This document shows, piece after piece, positions 28,561 through 40,866 of a stretch of 64,000 nt of DNA. Each line of letters starts with the position of its first letter. The stretch's first letter is position 1. Made by a program: the position numbers and the translations under genes. The notes under the pieces were generated by a model, which saw only the letters and a program-made list of their open reading frames with translations, searched no databases and was not told the DNA's origin. This stretch comes from Nephromyces sp. MM_2019. Taxonomy: Eukaryota; Apicomplexa; Aconoidasida; Nephromycida. The stretch spans positions 62,001-126,000 of the forward strand of contig JADHZB010001491.1 in assembly GCA_015657535.1 (NCBI GenBank), given 5' to 3'.

Positions 28561-31500
28561 CTGTACAAAGTGCCTGCATGGAATAATTAAATTACTGCTA
28601 TATTGTTGAAAAGAGGCAACATTCTCCTTTTAAGTACATGCAAAAAGGGGAACATGCAAGTCTCAATATAGTAAATGTTAGTACTATATATGTTAAGCTG
28701 CTTGAAAGCTAACGAAGTGCTAAGCCGTCACAACCTGAATTAGAGCTTTCAGATAAAATTATAAAAAGGAGAAATATTAGTTTCTGCCACCGCTATTCCT
28801 TTATTTGGTCAGTTTATTGAAAGCGTCGTGGAGCTACACAGGAGACTACATGCCCTTGTGAAAGATGTAGTACCTGTGTATAAAGTTCATGTTAGCAGTA
28901 CGCTGTCCCCGTGTTAGCACCGTGAAGCGAAGTGCAACGAAAACTTCAGTCGACATGCCCTTGTACTGGGCCGTCCAGGAGTGTAGTTAGAGCTATTTTG
29001 GAGATTCTCTTTATATCCGAGTAACTTTGATTAAGTCCGAGTAACCATGACCGCCTACGGTTAATTGATATGGCAAAGGAACAGGCCCCAATTTAAATCT
29101 GCAAACATAGAATATCGGTTTCTACGTGAGTTGAACTTCATTTAAAGCTCAAGCGATGTTGAGGAGAGCCCGAAAGCTAGAATTATTGACACTTTAGAGC
29201 AGTGTAACGAAAATTTAGCCATTTATCAGGTAGTTTTAATTATTGGGCTTAAGAAGTTTAAAATAAAACTGCGGTTAAAGCACTGAATCCGATATTGTTT
29301 TACTTTTATTATACGCAGCGATTGATACTCTCATATGTACATCGTATACTATTAGTTTGGATGCTCAATATTACTTTTAAAGTTTGAAGTAAAGCCAGCG
29401 CTAACTAAGTAAATGAAAGGTAGTAAATTTCGCCAAGTTACAATCAAATTTCGTATATGTAGAAGAATTCACGTCTGGGTGAAACCAGTAAGGGCACACT
29501 AAATCTAAAAAACTCCTATAATCGGGCAAACCATGGAATAGACAAAGACATTACTATAGATATAGCAGTCGACGCTAGATTATAATCGAAAAAAATTACG
29601 CCAAGCCAACAAAATTTTAAGTTCTTGATGTACTCAAGTCGCATATATTATCTTTCAAGAACAAGTGAATACCCGGTACGGCAATGAAATTCAGCAGCCC
29701 AGGTTACTTTGCGCGCTTGTGCTAATCGTTAGCTATGCTGGGCTAGCAGCAAGGTGAACGAGAATCGATATCAGACTTGACCAGAATGCTACCCGAAATC
29801 GGTAGCCTATTCTGCTTACACTTCTCGAACCAAAAAAGCAGCTAGTTAGTAGCCATATCCCTTTACTTGACAGACTTCTAAAATATTACTGTTATAGCGA
29901 ACACTCCTATAATGATGTCGTGCAGCCTACATTTTCATTCCCGACATAAGTGGAAGGCGCAAATAGGGTGCATGGCTTCCTCAAATTGCACCGTTCCTTA
30001 TCGAAAATAGGTAAGAAGCGTAAAACCTCGCTAACCATCTATCCAAGACTCTTGCAAAGAGAACATCTAGATTTCACGAGTACAATGTCTAAAGGGCAAA
30101 GAAGCGAGTAGCACAGCAGCTCACCAGTTCGACTACAGAAGCAATGCTACTATGTTTACCTTTTATGAAACTCTTGTTTTATTTTTTATATTCGAAAGAT
30201 ATTTCGAATCCACTGCTTGCTAATTGTGAGCTCAACTGTTATGATACCCAAGCAATGCTCACACGCAATAAAACTGCAGATCTACTGAAACTTTCATACT
30301 CAGATGGAAAGTTGTCAATTTTCGAATATCATCGTGGCTACATCTAGAATTTGTAGAGTCCTTCGAGCAGGACATGCATAAATTCAGATAAAGAATTGCG
30401 GATTAACATCGTCAATGAATAGCCCTTGAGTTTCGTAAATTTTTACGGTGATCACACCCCTACGCTGGAAATGCTGTAATACTCGATTTAGCACGTAAAT
30501 TACCATTTAAGCAGGAGCTTAACTGGGATACAAATTTACTCAGTGGCCTCTTGTTTTAAAAACTATTTCCTACATAAATAGCGAATGCTCAAAATGGTTA
30601 TTTCATGACCAATTTTCTTATACATTATAATGCATTGCAGGTTTAAATGTGCCCGTCACATACTCAAAAAGAGACCACTGTGAGTAGATTGCAGGACTAC
30701 CCCGCAGCAGTGAAGTACAATCAGTAGTCATTCTGCTAGATCCCCAATAATTTCTCTGTCTGCAAATTCACTTAATTTAGCATAATTTGGCGGTGCTTTG
30801 CACTGGGGGATTTTAGCTTTAAGGAGTATGTTATTTTTTTTTGAGCATACGAATGAGTGCTCACTCAAAGTGAACAGTCTGCTCGAGAATTAACAATAGA
30901 GTCATATCATTAGATCACCCAGATGTTTGATACATTTTCACTAAAACAATTCATTTAAATTTAAAGAGGGGAAAACCAAAACTAATTGATGAAATTTTTT
31001 TTCAAAAAAAATTTCATGAGTGCATCATAGCGGGTACTGTAAAATTCTGAATACAAATCAAGTTTCTAAATTAAATGCGTAGAAAATATCCTTTCAAAGA
31101 AAAATAATCTGCCTACTATCAATCTGAGTTGCTATATATTTGAACGAAAATTACCATTGACACATGACGAGAGAAGCACTATGGGACTGAAGCAAAGAAG
31201 ATTCAACATGAAAAAAACAGTATGTTTACATATATAAACAAAAACTCAAAACAGGAACGGAAAGGTAAAGGAAAGTAAGGACAGCAAAGCAGCTTGAAGG
31301 ATTTAATTCTAGCGAGCAATCAAACCTAGTCATATTTTTATAAGAGATCCCTAGCTGGCACCAAATTCACAGTCAACTAGTCTATAAGCACAAATCAAGG
31401 TACCCGCGTCTAATAGCAGCACAAAGGATATAGTGGCTTCTTGTAAAATGGTGACTTTGATAAAAGATTCCCACAAGATTTACATCATCATTCTCAACTC

Positions 31501-32067
31501 ATTTTATGAATTCATAAAAAAAAAAAAGAACCGCCAGGCTTGCTCCAGTAGTTTACCCGCTTCGCTTCGCTCCATTAGAAGCAATGATTGAACGCAAATT
31601 GCTTACCGAAATTTCAAAAAATAGGTTAGTACAGAAAATTATTATAATGGAGTGCCAAAAAACATCTATAACGCCTTTTAACAAAAAATATTTCAAGAAT
31701 TGACTAGATTGCTCATCATACCCCGCAGTTGTGAAATAAACGAAACTATGAAGGCTCCTGGAATTCTGGTATACATTCGAGCAGAATAATATAGTTGGTA
31801 CTACTTTAAATAGCTAATAATATCCATATTGTATACAGCGTGTCTGCAAAAATAGTTTCATATCACCTCCTTTTTACTAAAAAACTGAATCTACGCATCT
31901 TGCACAAAGATAAATCATCATCAGTTAACATTATTCAGGTCAGTAATTTCTTGAGTAGCTTTTCAACACACTTACAATTGCTAATATCTAACGAACTCTG
32001 CTTAACTTGCAACTTCGTGTGCAGCGCTTACTCTATGAAATCTGTAGTGGTGCTAATATTGCTACCA
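28561..32067. other. Intergenic, no supported gene
   Basis: Mixed A+T-rich DNA. A 67-codon plus-strand frame at 30144-30347 and other short frames have no family features. A poly-A run with neighbouring palindromic A/T sequence lies near 30990-31015. No exon with good splice sites was found. Confidence 0.45.
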
Positions 32068-33529
32068 TCACAGCTCTAATACATCTTGCAAGTCATCCCT
32101 AGTAGCATAGCCGGAAGAGGTGCTCTTCATTCTGATGGAGTAGCCTGCGATGGTACAAGCCGCTTTTACTGCTTTATCAACGGGATGTTGCCTGCAAAGG
32201 AAGTAGGCGAATGCACCTACGAAGGAGTCCCCAGCACCCACTGTATTAATTATAGGGCCTGAGTTACGCTCAGGTACCGGGACCTTGTACATGGTGGGAC
32301 AAGGGTCATTTGTGTGAGTAGCAACCGCCACAAGACAAGGGAGGGCGCCGGAAGTTACTACCAGACTTACATTTCCAGTGTAAGAATTCAAGGCATCTCT
32401 CGGTAAACACCGCCTCCCAGATTCCAGAATGAAATTCCTTAGCATTAATAACCACTCTTCTTGCGGCTGGTTAAGTTTCTGCACACCTTGAGAATCATCT
32501 TCAGAATAAGGCAAGGCTATGCCACAGAGTTGCTCACCCTCAAGCCTGCTCATAATGATAAAATCACTTAAAAGAAATATCTCAGGTTCGTCTAGTATTG
32601 CAGGAGAAGGAGAGAAAATCGTCACTGGCCTAGGAAGCTTTTCAGAGACGCGGGATAACTTGAAAGCTTCAAGGCTAACTGTCAAGTCAATCTCGTTTTG
32701 GCAGCAGAGTATAGTACAATTTCTGATCAGCCTGCCCAGTGAAACGAAGAAAATATAGAGGAGTTTACACGCGTCATGCCTTCCATGGAAACAAAAACTG
32801 CATAGCTTACGGAGACAGTTTTCTACCATATTATTATGAAGAACGTAAATGTAACAACTGGCAGCACGCAAAATCTGCAGCGCAAGCCGTGAATGGATAC
32901 TTTATTTTAGGAATATGAAGTACAAGCATAATGAGTATTGCATTACCCAAGAGGAAAAAAGCAGATAAAGTAAAAGCTCAACATACTTAGGCCAAAATCT
33001 TTGAGGGTATAATACAAGGAATTAAAGCTACACTTTCAGTCAACAATGTTACGTTAATTTCGGCATGAAGCAGGCGAACCATCAATCGGTGATATTATAT
33101 CTCCAAGCATCTCATATCTAACCTCGCAATATTTTCTTGCATTAATTCTTTAACACCCAATAATTCATTGGCTCCTCTCGTTACAATTATGGTGTTCTCC
33201 CCATCAGGTGCCACGGTTATGGCAGCAATTCCCGAGGATATTTGAGGATCATCGCAGAAAAAGAGGCCTTCTGTGGATAATCCCACTTCCTTTAAATACT
33301 TCGCGTACTCTACGCCGTAATGATCCCTGCCCAGGCATGCTACAAGCGCTACAGAGGTACCTCTGAGCTCTTGCGGGTAGAGCTTAGCTGCCTGCACAGC
33401 AATATTCCCTGCCTTGCCACCAAACGCTGTGTGAAAGTTGTGGCCAATCAGGGTTTCACCTGGAACTGGAAAGTGAGGAGAGTACGTCACCAGGTCCGTG
33501 TTTGCTGCCCCTATGACGACAAATTCCAT
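32068..33529 (-). CDS. PfkB-family sugar kinase (ribokinase-like), complete
   Basis: Exon 1 is 33123-33529 and exon 2 is 32068-32731, joined across a 391-base intron (donor GTTAGA, acceptor CTGGGCAG) in phase 2, giving 356 residues. The start reads MEFVVIGAANTDLV, with the substrate-binding Asp near the N-terminus as in ribokinases. The first PfkB signature is GGKAGNIAVQAAKL (residues 37-50). The second is NTVGAGDSFVGAFAYFL near 298, with the catalytic base Asp304 in GAGD intact. The family phosphorylates ribose, other sugars or nucleosides with ATP in the cytosol. The sequence gives GGKAGN where many ribokinases have GGKGAN and Asn where they have Asp before TVGAGD, so the exact substrate is open. 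I chose M33529 because the signature spacing from it is normal; an in-frame extension upstream looks intergenic. Confidence 0.88.
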
Positions 33530-36500
33530 CTCTAAGATTATGCGTGCACCAAGCAACCACGTGAGACTACAAGAGATGTACGCACACAAAAAACATATTT
33601 TCAAATTGTATCTTAGTATCACAACGAACCACCAGTAACGAAGCGAGAGTTTTTCACTTTCAAGGAGCACAGAAGGAATAGTATCAACTTCAATGATATG
33701 CGGGTGCAACCCTCTGCGAATTCGACTAGTGCTCAGAAAAAAGCTCCATGAAAAAAGTAGCAGATGAGTGGCAAGCTTTTTTCACCAAGGCTGCAGCTGT
33801 CTACTACTTAGGCTTTTCCCGTGATGCGCTTTTACGCCATTCTCGAGCGATGAACAACAGTGACGGCTGCCTATTACAGCATGGACACGGAAATTTCCAA
33901 GTATGTCTTCTGAGCGGTAAGCCTTTACCTTAACGTGTTTTTAGGCATGAGAAAACCATCAAGTTTTGCTCTAATAAACTCCGCGCTTGTTATATACGCT
34001 TATTCTTTTGCAAGATTCTGCGCTGCAATTATCTGCAGACCCGCCACAAAATTGTGATACACCTGGAAAACCGAACTTCTTACGGTTGCATCTATTATTC
34101 GTCTGCGTAGGCTGACGGACGTCGATACCCACGGGGGTTATCGTGCTAAGTTCCTGCTATAGCTTTCTCAAATCTTTGGAACTAGACAACGTATACTTAA
34201 ATTCTTCATACTTGCAGGAAAAGCACTGCTTCAGACCCAACAAGGGTGACGGGAGTATGTCAGAAATATCTAGGGATCAGGAGAATAGCTTCACACTCCA
34301 TAAAGATTACGTAGGTAGCCGGTGCCGCTCAACTGCAAATGACTGAATCATATCTAGTTTATCCAAAATTTCTCGGCAAGCGTGCTAATAAGGTGTGGCG
34401 TATCGATAGTAGCGTAAAACTTAGCAGGCTCTTTAAGCCACAATGACATGTAAAACGCTGACAACAGGAGATAACCATTGGCAATGGCTATCTCAGCGAA
34501 CTTCAGTTAAGTTATGGTGCCGCAGGAATTTTTTTGAACAAGAGTCACGATTTGTCCGAAGACTTAAAATAAGGCCTTAAATTCCCTTGGCGACAGCATT
34601 GATTCTCTGTTTCTACTCAATGCATAGCATAAGTATAGGGCGTTACTTAAGCCTATGGTAGTATCTTTAGGAGGTAATTAGCAACCCTCTACAAGTTACC
34701 ACTACGTGGCAAAACGCCACAGCAGCCTGCAATAAAACTAATGAGAGTTGCCAGCTATTTGTTTACGTACTGGAGACGCATCGTACAAAAAGCCCGGGAA
34801 TAGAGTGAAATATATATTAGATGTTTATTTAACTCCGGCTCTAGAAGAAGCGGGGAAATGAACCTTCGGTTTAGCGTTGACTGCCATACCTATCATTATT
34901 CCATACACCTGTAGCAGTCAATGCATCCACAGCACGTCATGCGCTGCAAGGGCAACACGTACACGCCCCCAACACAAAAAGTAGAAGCGCATGTACTGAC
35001 CCACCTCACTTAAATAAACGGTTTTTAGCTATCTAAGGCTCACAGGCGTTCAAACATTGCTCCATCATTGCTGCTACTGCCGCCACGGCAGCGCCATGGC
35101 AAAGGCAGGTTCATATCACGAATACGTTGATCAACCACTGAAAGCTTTGCACCATCACCGTGCGATCACAGTTGTAGTTGCATCATCGCTGCTTTTCGCT
35201 CATACCGAGCTAACGTAGTCCAATTGCCTTCTTTGTCATTTTGCCGAGTGGTAAGGTACACGCAGAAGCAAGGGTTAGCGCTAGCCTTCATCAAAGATGG
35301 CTCGAAGATGAAATATCCCTCGCTACATAAAAATAATTCCGACGACATACCGCACAGATTGGTAACCCCAACACTATGCACATTGTATCCATTCAAGCGC
35401 AGTGAAAAGTAGTACCGCAATGACCTGCTAACTTCGGCTGCAGATCTAGATGGGCTATTGTAACATGGCTAGGCAGTCATACCCCATTCGTGCGCTGACC
35501 AGAAAATCAAATACTTTCATAAGTAGGCTTAGCACGCAATAATAAAATCGCCTTAAACACTGTCCGAAAACACTTTTGGAAGAAGCTCAAAAATTTCCTG
35601 CCTTAAAGTTTAGGGCTAGCCTACATAAAGAAAAACGCTGAATTATCATCTATAAAATTTGAAAAGAAGGCATCCATTCAGTGAATTTTTCTACAGCTAA
35701 CAAGGTAATAATTCCAATGCTTCTAAAGTAATTCGTAGCTAGACCAGGGCCCTGCTACTTAAGTGATTAGGATACATGAAAATACAAGTAAAATATCGAA
35801 CACTTGCATAGAAACACGAGATGTGCACGATAACTTCATACCAATGGGCGGCAGTAATGAGCAAGCATCTGAACTAGTAGGGATAAGACACTTCGTGGAA
35901 GATAGTACTGGTAATACACGGGAGTTACTGCAATATCCTAACGAAAAATCTGCAATTATGTCATCAAATTAGTAAATTGCCGAATAACATAGATTACCCT
36001 GTCCTTACAGAGAAAATAAAATGGGGAGTCATGCCATGAAAGGGAGTCTTGACAAAAAAATCCTATATAGCTATTACAGCCCTGGGTTTGGTTTGTCAAG
36101 AGCAATTCAGACATTAGAAGGGTACAAATTTCCAGCCAGTTAAAAGCGCGCCATCATCTGTGTCCAATGTCAAACTAATTGATTTCATGGAAAGAAAACC
36201 AGCAAGCTTTCTTGCCTTAACAGACAAGCATATCTAGAAATTAGTTTTTAAAATGAAGCAGAAAATCTTGTCCATGCAGCGAATATCTCTCACTTTTCTT
36301 ACGCTAATAGGAAAGTGGACACTAGATATAAGCCCAATAGCATTAGCCCAATGACGTCGATAAAGCGAGGGTGAACTTATACCTCGCACAACCCATCTAA
36401 AACTCAGGAGTACCGTGAGTCTTTGGAAATATACACTTCAAAATAACAACCCAGATGATAATGCGAGCACGCGCTTTCGAATGAGGGATTCCGAAAGCTA

Positions 36501-36866
36501 TTACCGTGTAGAAGCGGCAGGCACCCCATCCCCCATAAAAATGTGTTAATCGGCTATAGAATATGTGAACGCATATTAATAGAAAACATTTCACAGATTT
36601 TTCGAGTAAGAGGTGCTGACTTTTTATGCCGTAGATAAATTTTATTAGGCAAAAATTGACAGAATCCGTCTTTTAAGGTACATAATGGGTCGTAAGTTAT
36701 ATAAAAACAAGTTCGCGCGAAATTTAATTACATGCAAAGATTTTCCCTTCAACTCGCACATACAGTGCAAAGAAACAAAACAATTACGAGTTTTGCATCC
36801 CCGCTGTATCATACGGTTGCAAATTCAAAAGGCAAGCTAGTACAATAGCGCATCTTGTTGGACTTT
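33530..36866. other. Intergenic, no supported gene
   Basis: 33.7-35.5 kb is richer in G+C and has short open frames on both strands at once (33748-33933, 34087-34170, 35166-35420), a sign of chance. 35.5-36.8 kb is A+T-rich. No repeat or RNA gene was recognised. Confidence 0.45.
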
Positions 36867-37448
36867 CTACGGACTAGCAGCATTTGCATCCCAATTAGTA
36901 TTTAGAATCAGCTTATTAAACAGATCTATAGGATTCCATGTAAGCTCCCCGGAATATGCCAACCCCACTAAAAACATTGTTGGGATCATCCCATAATGAA
37001 GAGCTGGGCGGAGAACTCGGTACCAAAACGAAGAAGCAGCCCTGAAAGACTAGAAAAGAAAACGCATAGACACAAAATTTAAAGTTCTTCAGTTAAGATA
37101 TGATGCATCTGCAACATGCAAAAATGCAGAAGCATGCGCAACGTGATATGGAATCGGAAAAAATTTACAGTAGAAAATAGCAACTTTCTTAAACTACTTC
37201 GGGCGTTCAAATGGACCTATGCATATAAATCAAGCCCAAGCGTGAAAACACAATAAAGTCTGAAAATCCAATGAAATAGCACAAACCGCGAAAAAAAATC
37301 TTTAAAGGTTAAAAATATTTCAAGTAGTATGATATGACTAAGGTGGATAAACATATAATTGAGCAACGTTGGAGAAGGAAGAAAGACAGTGAGACAGCGG
37401 CTAAATTTACACAGCTTCATACTAAATTACGGCGGCAAAACGATTCAT
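36867..37448 (-). CDS. Candidate TOM7, small subunit of the mitochondrial outer-membrane translocase
   Basis: Exon 1 at 37431-37448 codes MNRFAA and ends at a GTAATT donor. Exon 2 at 36867-37049 starts after TTTTCTTTTCTAG in phase 0, for 66 residues. The core is SSFWYRVLRPALHYGMIP followed by a hydrophobic segment (TMFLVGLAY). Tom7 is a protein of about 55-70 residues with one membrane helix whose start carries a conserved R/H-Y-G-F-I-P motif; HYGMIP fits, as do the size and C-terminal Pro-containing tail. Tom7 modulates assembly of the TOM complex. A second acceptor (TTTCAG) eight bases downstream is in another phase. The match rests on one motif, size and topology, so a search is needed. 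Confidence 0.48.
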
Positions 37449-37916
37449 AACAACGGATACAATAGCCTAGCCGCGACCACCGCGTTTAAGCATAGCTTGA
37501 GGCGTGTGCAGACTGATTTTTCGAGTAGAAAAAAAACGAGTTCTACGTTCAAACGAAGAAATTACACCCAAATAGGGCGACTATAACCGTAACATCTTAT
37601 TATAACCCCAAAAAAATATTGGTTATAACTTCATAGCACAAGAACAGTAAATAGAGAAGATGAGAATTAAGAAGATTAGAACGTGAAATCCCGTCAAGCA
37701 CAGTGTACATACAATCCCATACACAAACTAGAGGAACTGAAACCCCGAAAATTAGCCCTATAATATATCTGCACACGAAATTAAGCTCCCGCATTTACGT
37801 TGGCAAGCACCAAATGTTAAATATAAGAAAATTGGCACTTATTAAAAATAGTAGAAACGAAAATCAACCGTATCAAGTCTTATTTAAAGAATAAGAGGAA
37901 AATAGTATAGTAATAC

Positions 37917-38003
37917 ATCCACCAGCTACTACACCCTCTTCACCAGCAGCTCGCGTAGCATGTAAACCATCTTCTACCCCCTCAACGGTGATTCCATAAA
38001 ATG
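37917..38003 (-). pseudogene. Isolated GroEL/HSP60-type exon or fragment
   Basis: The minus strand reads [20 protein letters not shown], which differs at two of 20 positions from the [20 protein letters not shown] block of bacterial and organellar GroEL. It is bordered by an acceptor-like TCTGGGCGCAG on the right and a GTATTA donor-like site on the left, so it could be one exon (87 bases). The residues before it (FYGITVEG) and after it no longer match GroEL, and no other GroEL block was found within several kilobases; only 470 bases lie between it and the candidate TOM7 start. It is best seen as a remnant or a captured exon. Confidence 0.5.
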
Positions 38004-38784
38004 CTGCGCCCAGAGATAAAGGCATATGGAACTATTGTAATATGTGCTGCAATCACATTAGTGGACTACCCGTTAGGTGAAAAAAATTAAACAAAAAAGA
38101 TACGTGGCAAAGTGAACCTCATGGCAAAGTTCGAACGATTGTGCACGCAGATACCCTTCAATCTTTTGTCGATATTTCTACACATGCATCATAATACAGA
38201 AAAAATTCACACTAAGGTTATACCCATCCAATAGGCTGCCGTGGAAAATTCAAAAATATCCGTGATATAATCAAATTTAGGTGTTTCAACTTCAAGCAGA
38301 AAACAGGATCTCTACCGCCGAACAACCAAAAGTTACAAAGCCAAGCATGCTATTTTTTTGGATCAAATATGTAAGCATGCATTTCAAATATCAAACGCTA
38401 TTTAGTTGCACCTAAAACTCGCAATACAAAAATTCGGCTTAGCTTTTTTACAGATGCAGCTATCATTGTTTTATTTTATAGCACTATATGCTGCCCCAAT
38501 GAAAAAGTTCAATGACTCCCCCCTTTGTCTACATCCGACCCTGGAGAGCTCAAATACAGTAAAATTTTAACGTATCACTATATAATCATAAACTAGGTTA
38601 ATATAATTCCACTTAAGGATACAAACTATAACGCATTTTAACAACCAAAAATATGATATTTCAAATAATTTCAATTCATGGAAGAAAATTGAATCTTTCT
38701 TTCATAAAATCGTAACGAAATCTATCGAGTATATGCGCGCGTCACAATAGTTCACACGTTGTGAAATTAGAGAAATTTTCGCAC

Positions 38785-38901
38785 CCTATTCAAACGGGCA
38801 TTCAGGGTCTCCTTCAAAGTCCTGCCCTTATCTTTAGACACTTGGCTATCCTTAGGCATCACTTGGCTATCCTTAGGTATCACTTGGCGATTCTTAGGCA
38901 T
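38785..38901 (-). CDS. Candidate first exon with heptapeptide repeat
   Basis: From the ATG at 38899-38901 the minus strand is open for 39 codons to a possible GTGCGA donor. The reading begins MPKNRQV, IPKDSQV, MPKDSQV, coded by the 21-bp tandem repeat, and continues SKDKGRTLKETLNARLNR. The product is basic, without hydrophobic segments. The repeat keeps frame and its substitutions are mostly mild, which suggests translation. Downstream exons were not found; a stretch near 38460-38555 is open but unproven. Function is unknown. Confidence 0.35.
38839..38901. repeat. Three tandem copies of a 21-bp unit
   Basis: Copies start at 38839, 38860 and 38881 and read CACTTGGCTATCCTTAGGCA, CACTTGGCTATCCTTAGGTA and CACTTGGCGATTCTTAGGCA (first 20 bases each). 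On the minus strand they code the PKDSQV-type heptads described for 38785-38901. Confidence 0.9.
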
Positions 38902-40333
38902 TGTATTAATGATTCAGCAGCTCTTTATAGAATATCCTAATACCGGCTAGTGGAGATGGTCATAAAAGCAGCTTGTGCTTTCAAATAATGCTGCAGAAGG
39001 CTTGCTGAGTCTGTCAACAAGGCAAAATGAGAGGTCGCCGGTATTCACTTATACAACCGGAGACGAGTAAATTGAAGACACAGAAATACTTCGGTTGCGC
39101 TACAGAGAAGCCATACAACGCCCACTAAAAGAAAACTCTTCAACTTATTGATAATCATATTACAAACGAAGCTTAAGAAATGGAACCGCCGCCATAGCGG
39201 AGAGTATCCACAGACCTGGCACCAGATTAGCACGCATACTGCTTTTGAAAAAAAAAAAAATAATGATGCTCTTCAAATATTCATGGTAACCAGCAAAACG
39301 TGGCGTTAAGTATAATACCTCATGAACTCGATAAACTCAATAACCCATCTACACCGTGAGGCGGTTAGCAGCTGATATGCCATGGTAATTCGATGCAAAA
39401 AAACCGTCCTACTTTGAGCCAAAAAAAGTTGTAAGCAAACTATTAGTTCTGAGTCTTTAAAAAGCTTAAATGTGAACTAAGAGCGAGACCCTATACCGCA
39501 TCAAGACATTCCAACAATTGCCCCCAAAAAAGTTAAACCATTGCAAGCATCATTCACATTAGGTAATAACAAGCACACAACAGGTCCTCACGACGATATA
39601 CGCAATAACGATTTGCAACTGAAGTTACCTGTAATTTATATATTAACCTTCCCCATCTACATTCTTGAATACAGCATTTCGAATGATATCTGTGGCGTCA
39701 CTTTGCGGTATGCGGGTGCAGATGCGTAGAAATCAGCAAATAATCCAACTTTGCCAGAGTACTCATATTACGCATGCTGGTAGTATATGAAGGATAATAG
39801 CTACCGTTCAATGGGAGCCCGACCAAGCTGACGGTGATAACACGTTCACAAAGCGGCTACCACTATTCACACTGCAAGTGCGGATGCGGCCGGCGTGTAG
39901 CCGCTTTAAGATTAGAATAGCTTAAAATAACCTGCGGTATGTGTGACAGCGAATATACAGTGTTGACCACTGCCTTATTGAGAATACAGCGAAGCTACAT
40001 TTCTCATAGCGAACGACGGTGAAAGCAAAGAATATGGTGCAGTAACTAAGAACTGATTCATTGAGTCAGTTGGGTATGGACCTAAGTTAAGGTCCAAAAT
40101 TATGAAAAAAATGAAATTTTAGCTGGAGCTAAATTGATCTCTTTCAACAAGCCAAGCTTATTGCTGCCAAGTTTGCAATATTCATCATGACTTGAGTACA
40201 TTGAGTTGTTCTAATGTGTCCTGCGGTATGTATGTGCTTCCGTGCCAAACATCAATATTGGAAGCTTCATTATGGTTCTACTAACAACTTGAAATTAGGA
40301 AATATTTCGCGCAACGCTGGTGCTTTTACATAC
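38902..40333. other. Intergenic, no supported gene
   Basis: A short minus-strand reading at 39045-39233 contains a possible start (MAAVPFLKL) and hydrophobic residues, but its splice sites conflict. 39.5-40.0 kb has chance plus-strand frames. Nothing firm. Confidence 0.4.
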
Positions 40334-40866
40334 ATGCGATCTCTACGGCTGTTTAGGAGGGATGCTCGGAAAAAATACACATCGTAAACACAAGGGGAAT
40401 ATGTTATGACAATACAAGTACTATTTGAGCAACAGTATAGCAAAAACGGCTAGGAAGTTAATGCGCATAGAAACCAAGACACTACATTTTCATGCTTCCC
40501 AAGGTTGCTAGATAATATCTCATGCATTTTCTAGTAACAAAAAACAATAAAACAATTTATAAGTTCTGGCGCTGCCATCCTAGTTTTTTTTGGGGTACCG
40601 TTTATTCATGACAAGTGCATGTACACTATTAAACGGAGAATAAATCTGCATCATACAGGCACATTCCAAACCAACTGGCCTGAGCTTTTGCTCTTTTTCG
40701 TGATGAAACGAGCGGAAATAGTTGATCTGGAAAAATCCATAAAAGTGCATTCATTAGTTCATTAACTCAGTGTTTTCTAGTTACTGCCTTTTGTCTGCAG
40801 GTGAAGCAAAAAATTTATGCCTTTCTTCATTCAAACCAATTAATTTCAACAATTAAATATTTTTAA
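40334..40866 (+). CDS. Small four-exon candidate gene, unknown function
   Basis: Exons 40334-40383, 40430-40503, 40659-40744 and 40801-40866 join in phase to code 91 residues. The start MRSLRLFRRDARKKYTSNS is rich in Arg and Lys, the middle reads TNWPELLLFFVMKRAEIVD, and the end is VKQKIYAFLHSNQLISTIKYF with a stop. The last acceptor (TTTTGTCTGCAG) is strong. Introns of 46 and 56 bases are short for this window, and donors GTAAAC and GTGCAT are weak, which lowers confidence. A basic start with an L-R-L-F-R pattern hints at a mitochondrial LYR-like protein, but the motif is imperfect and the assignment is only a suggestion. Confidence 0.38.
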
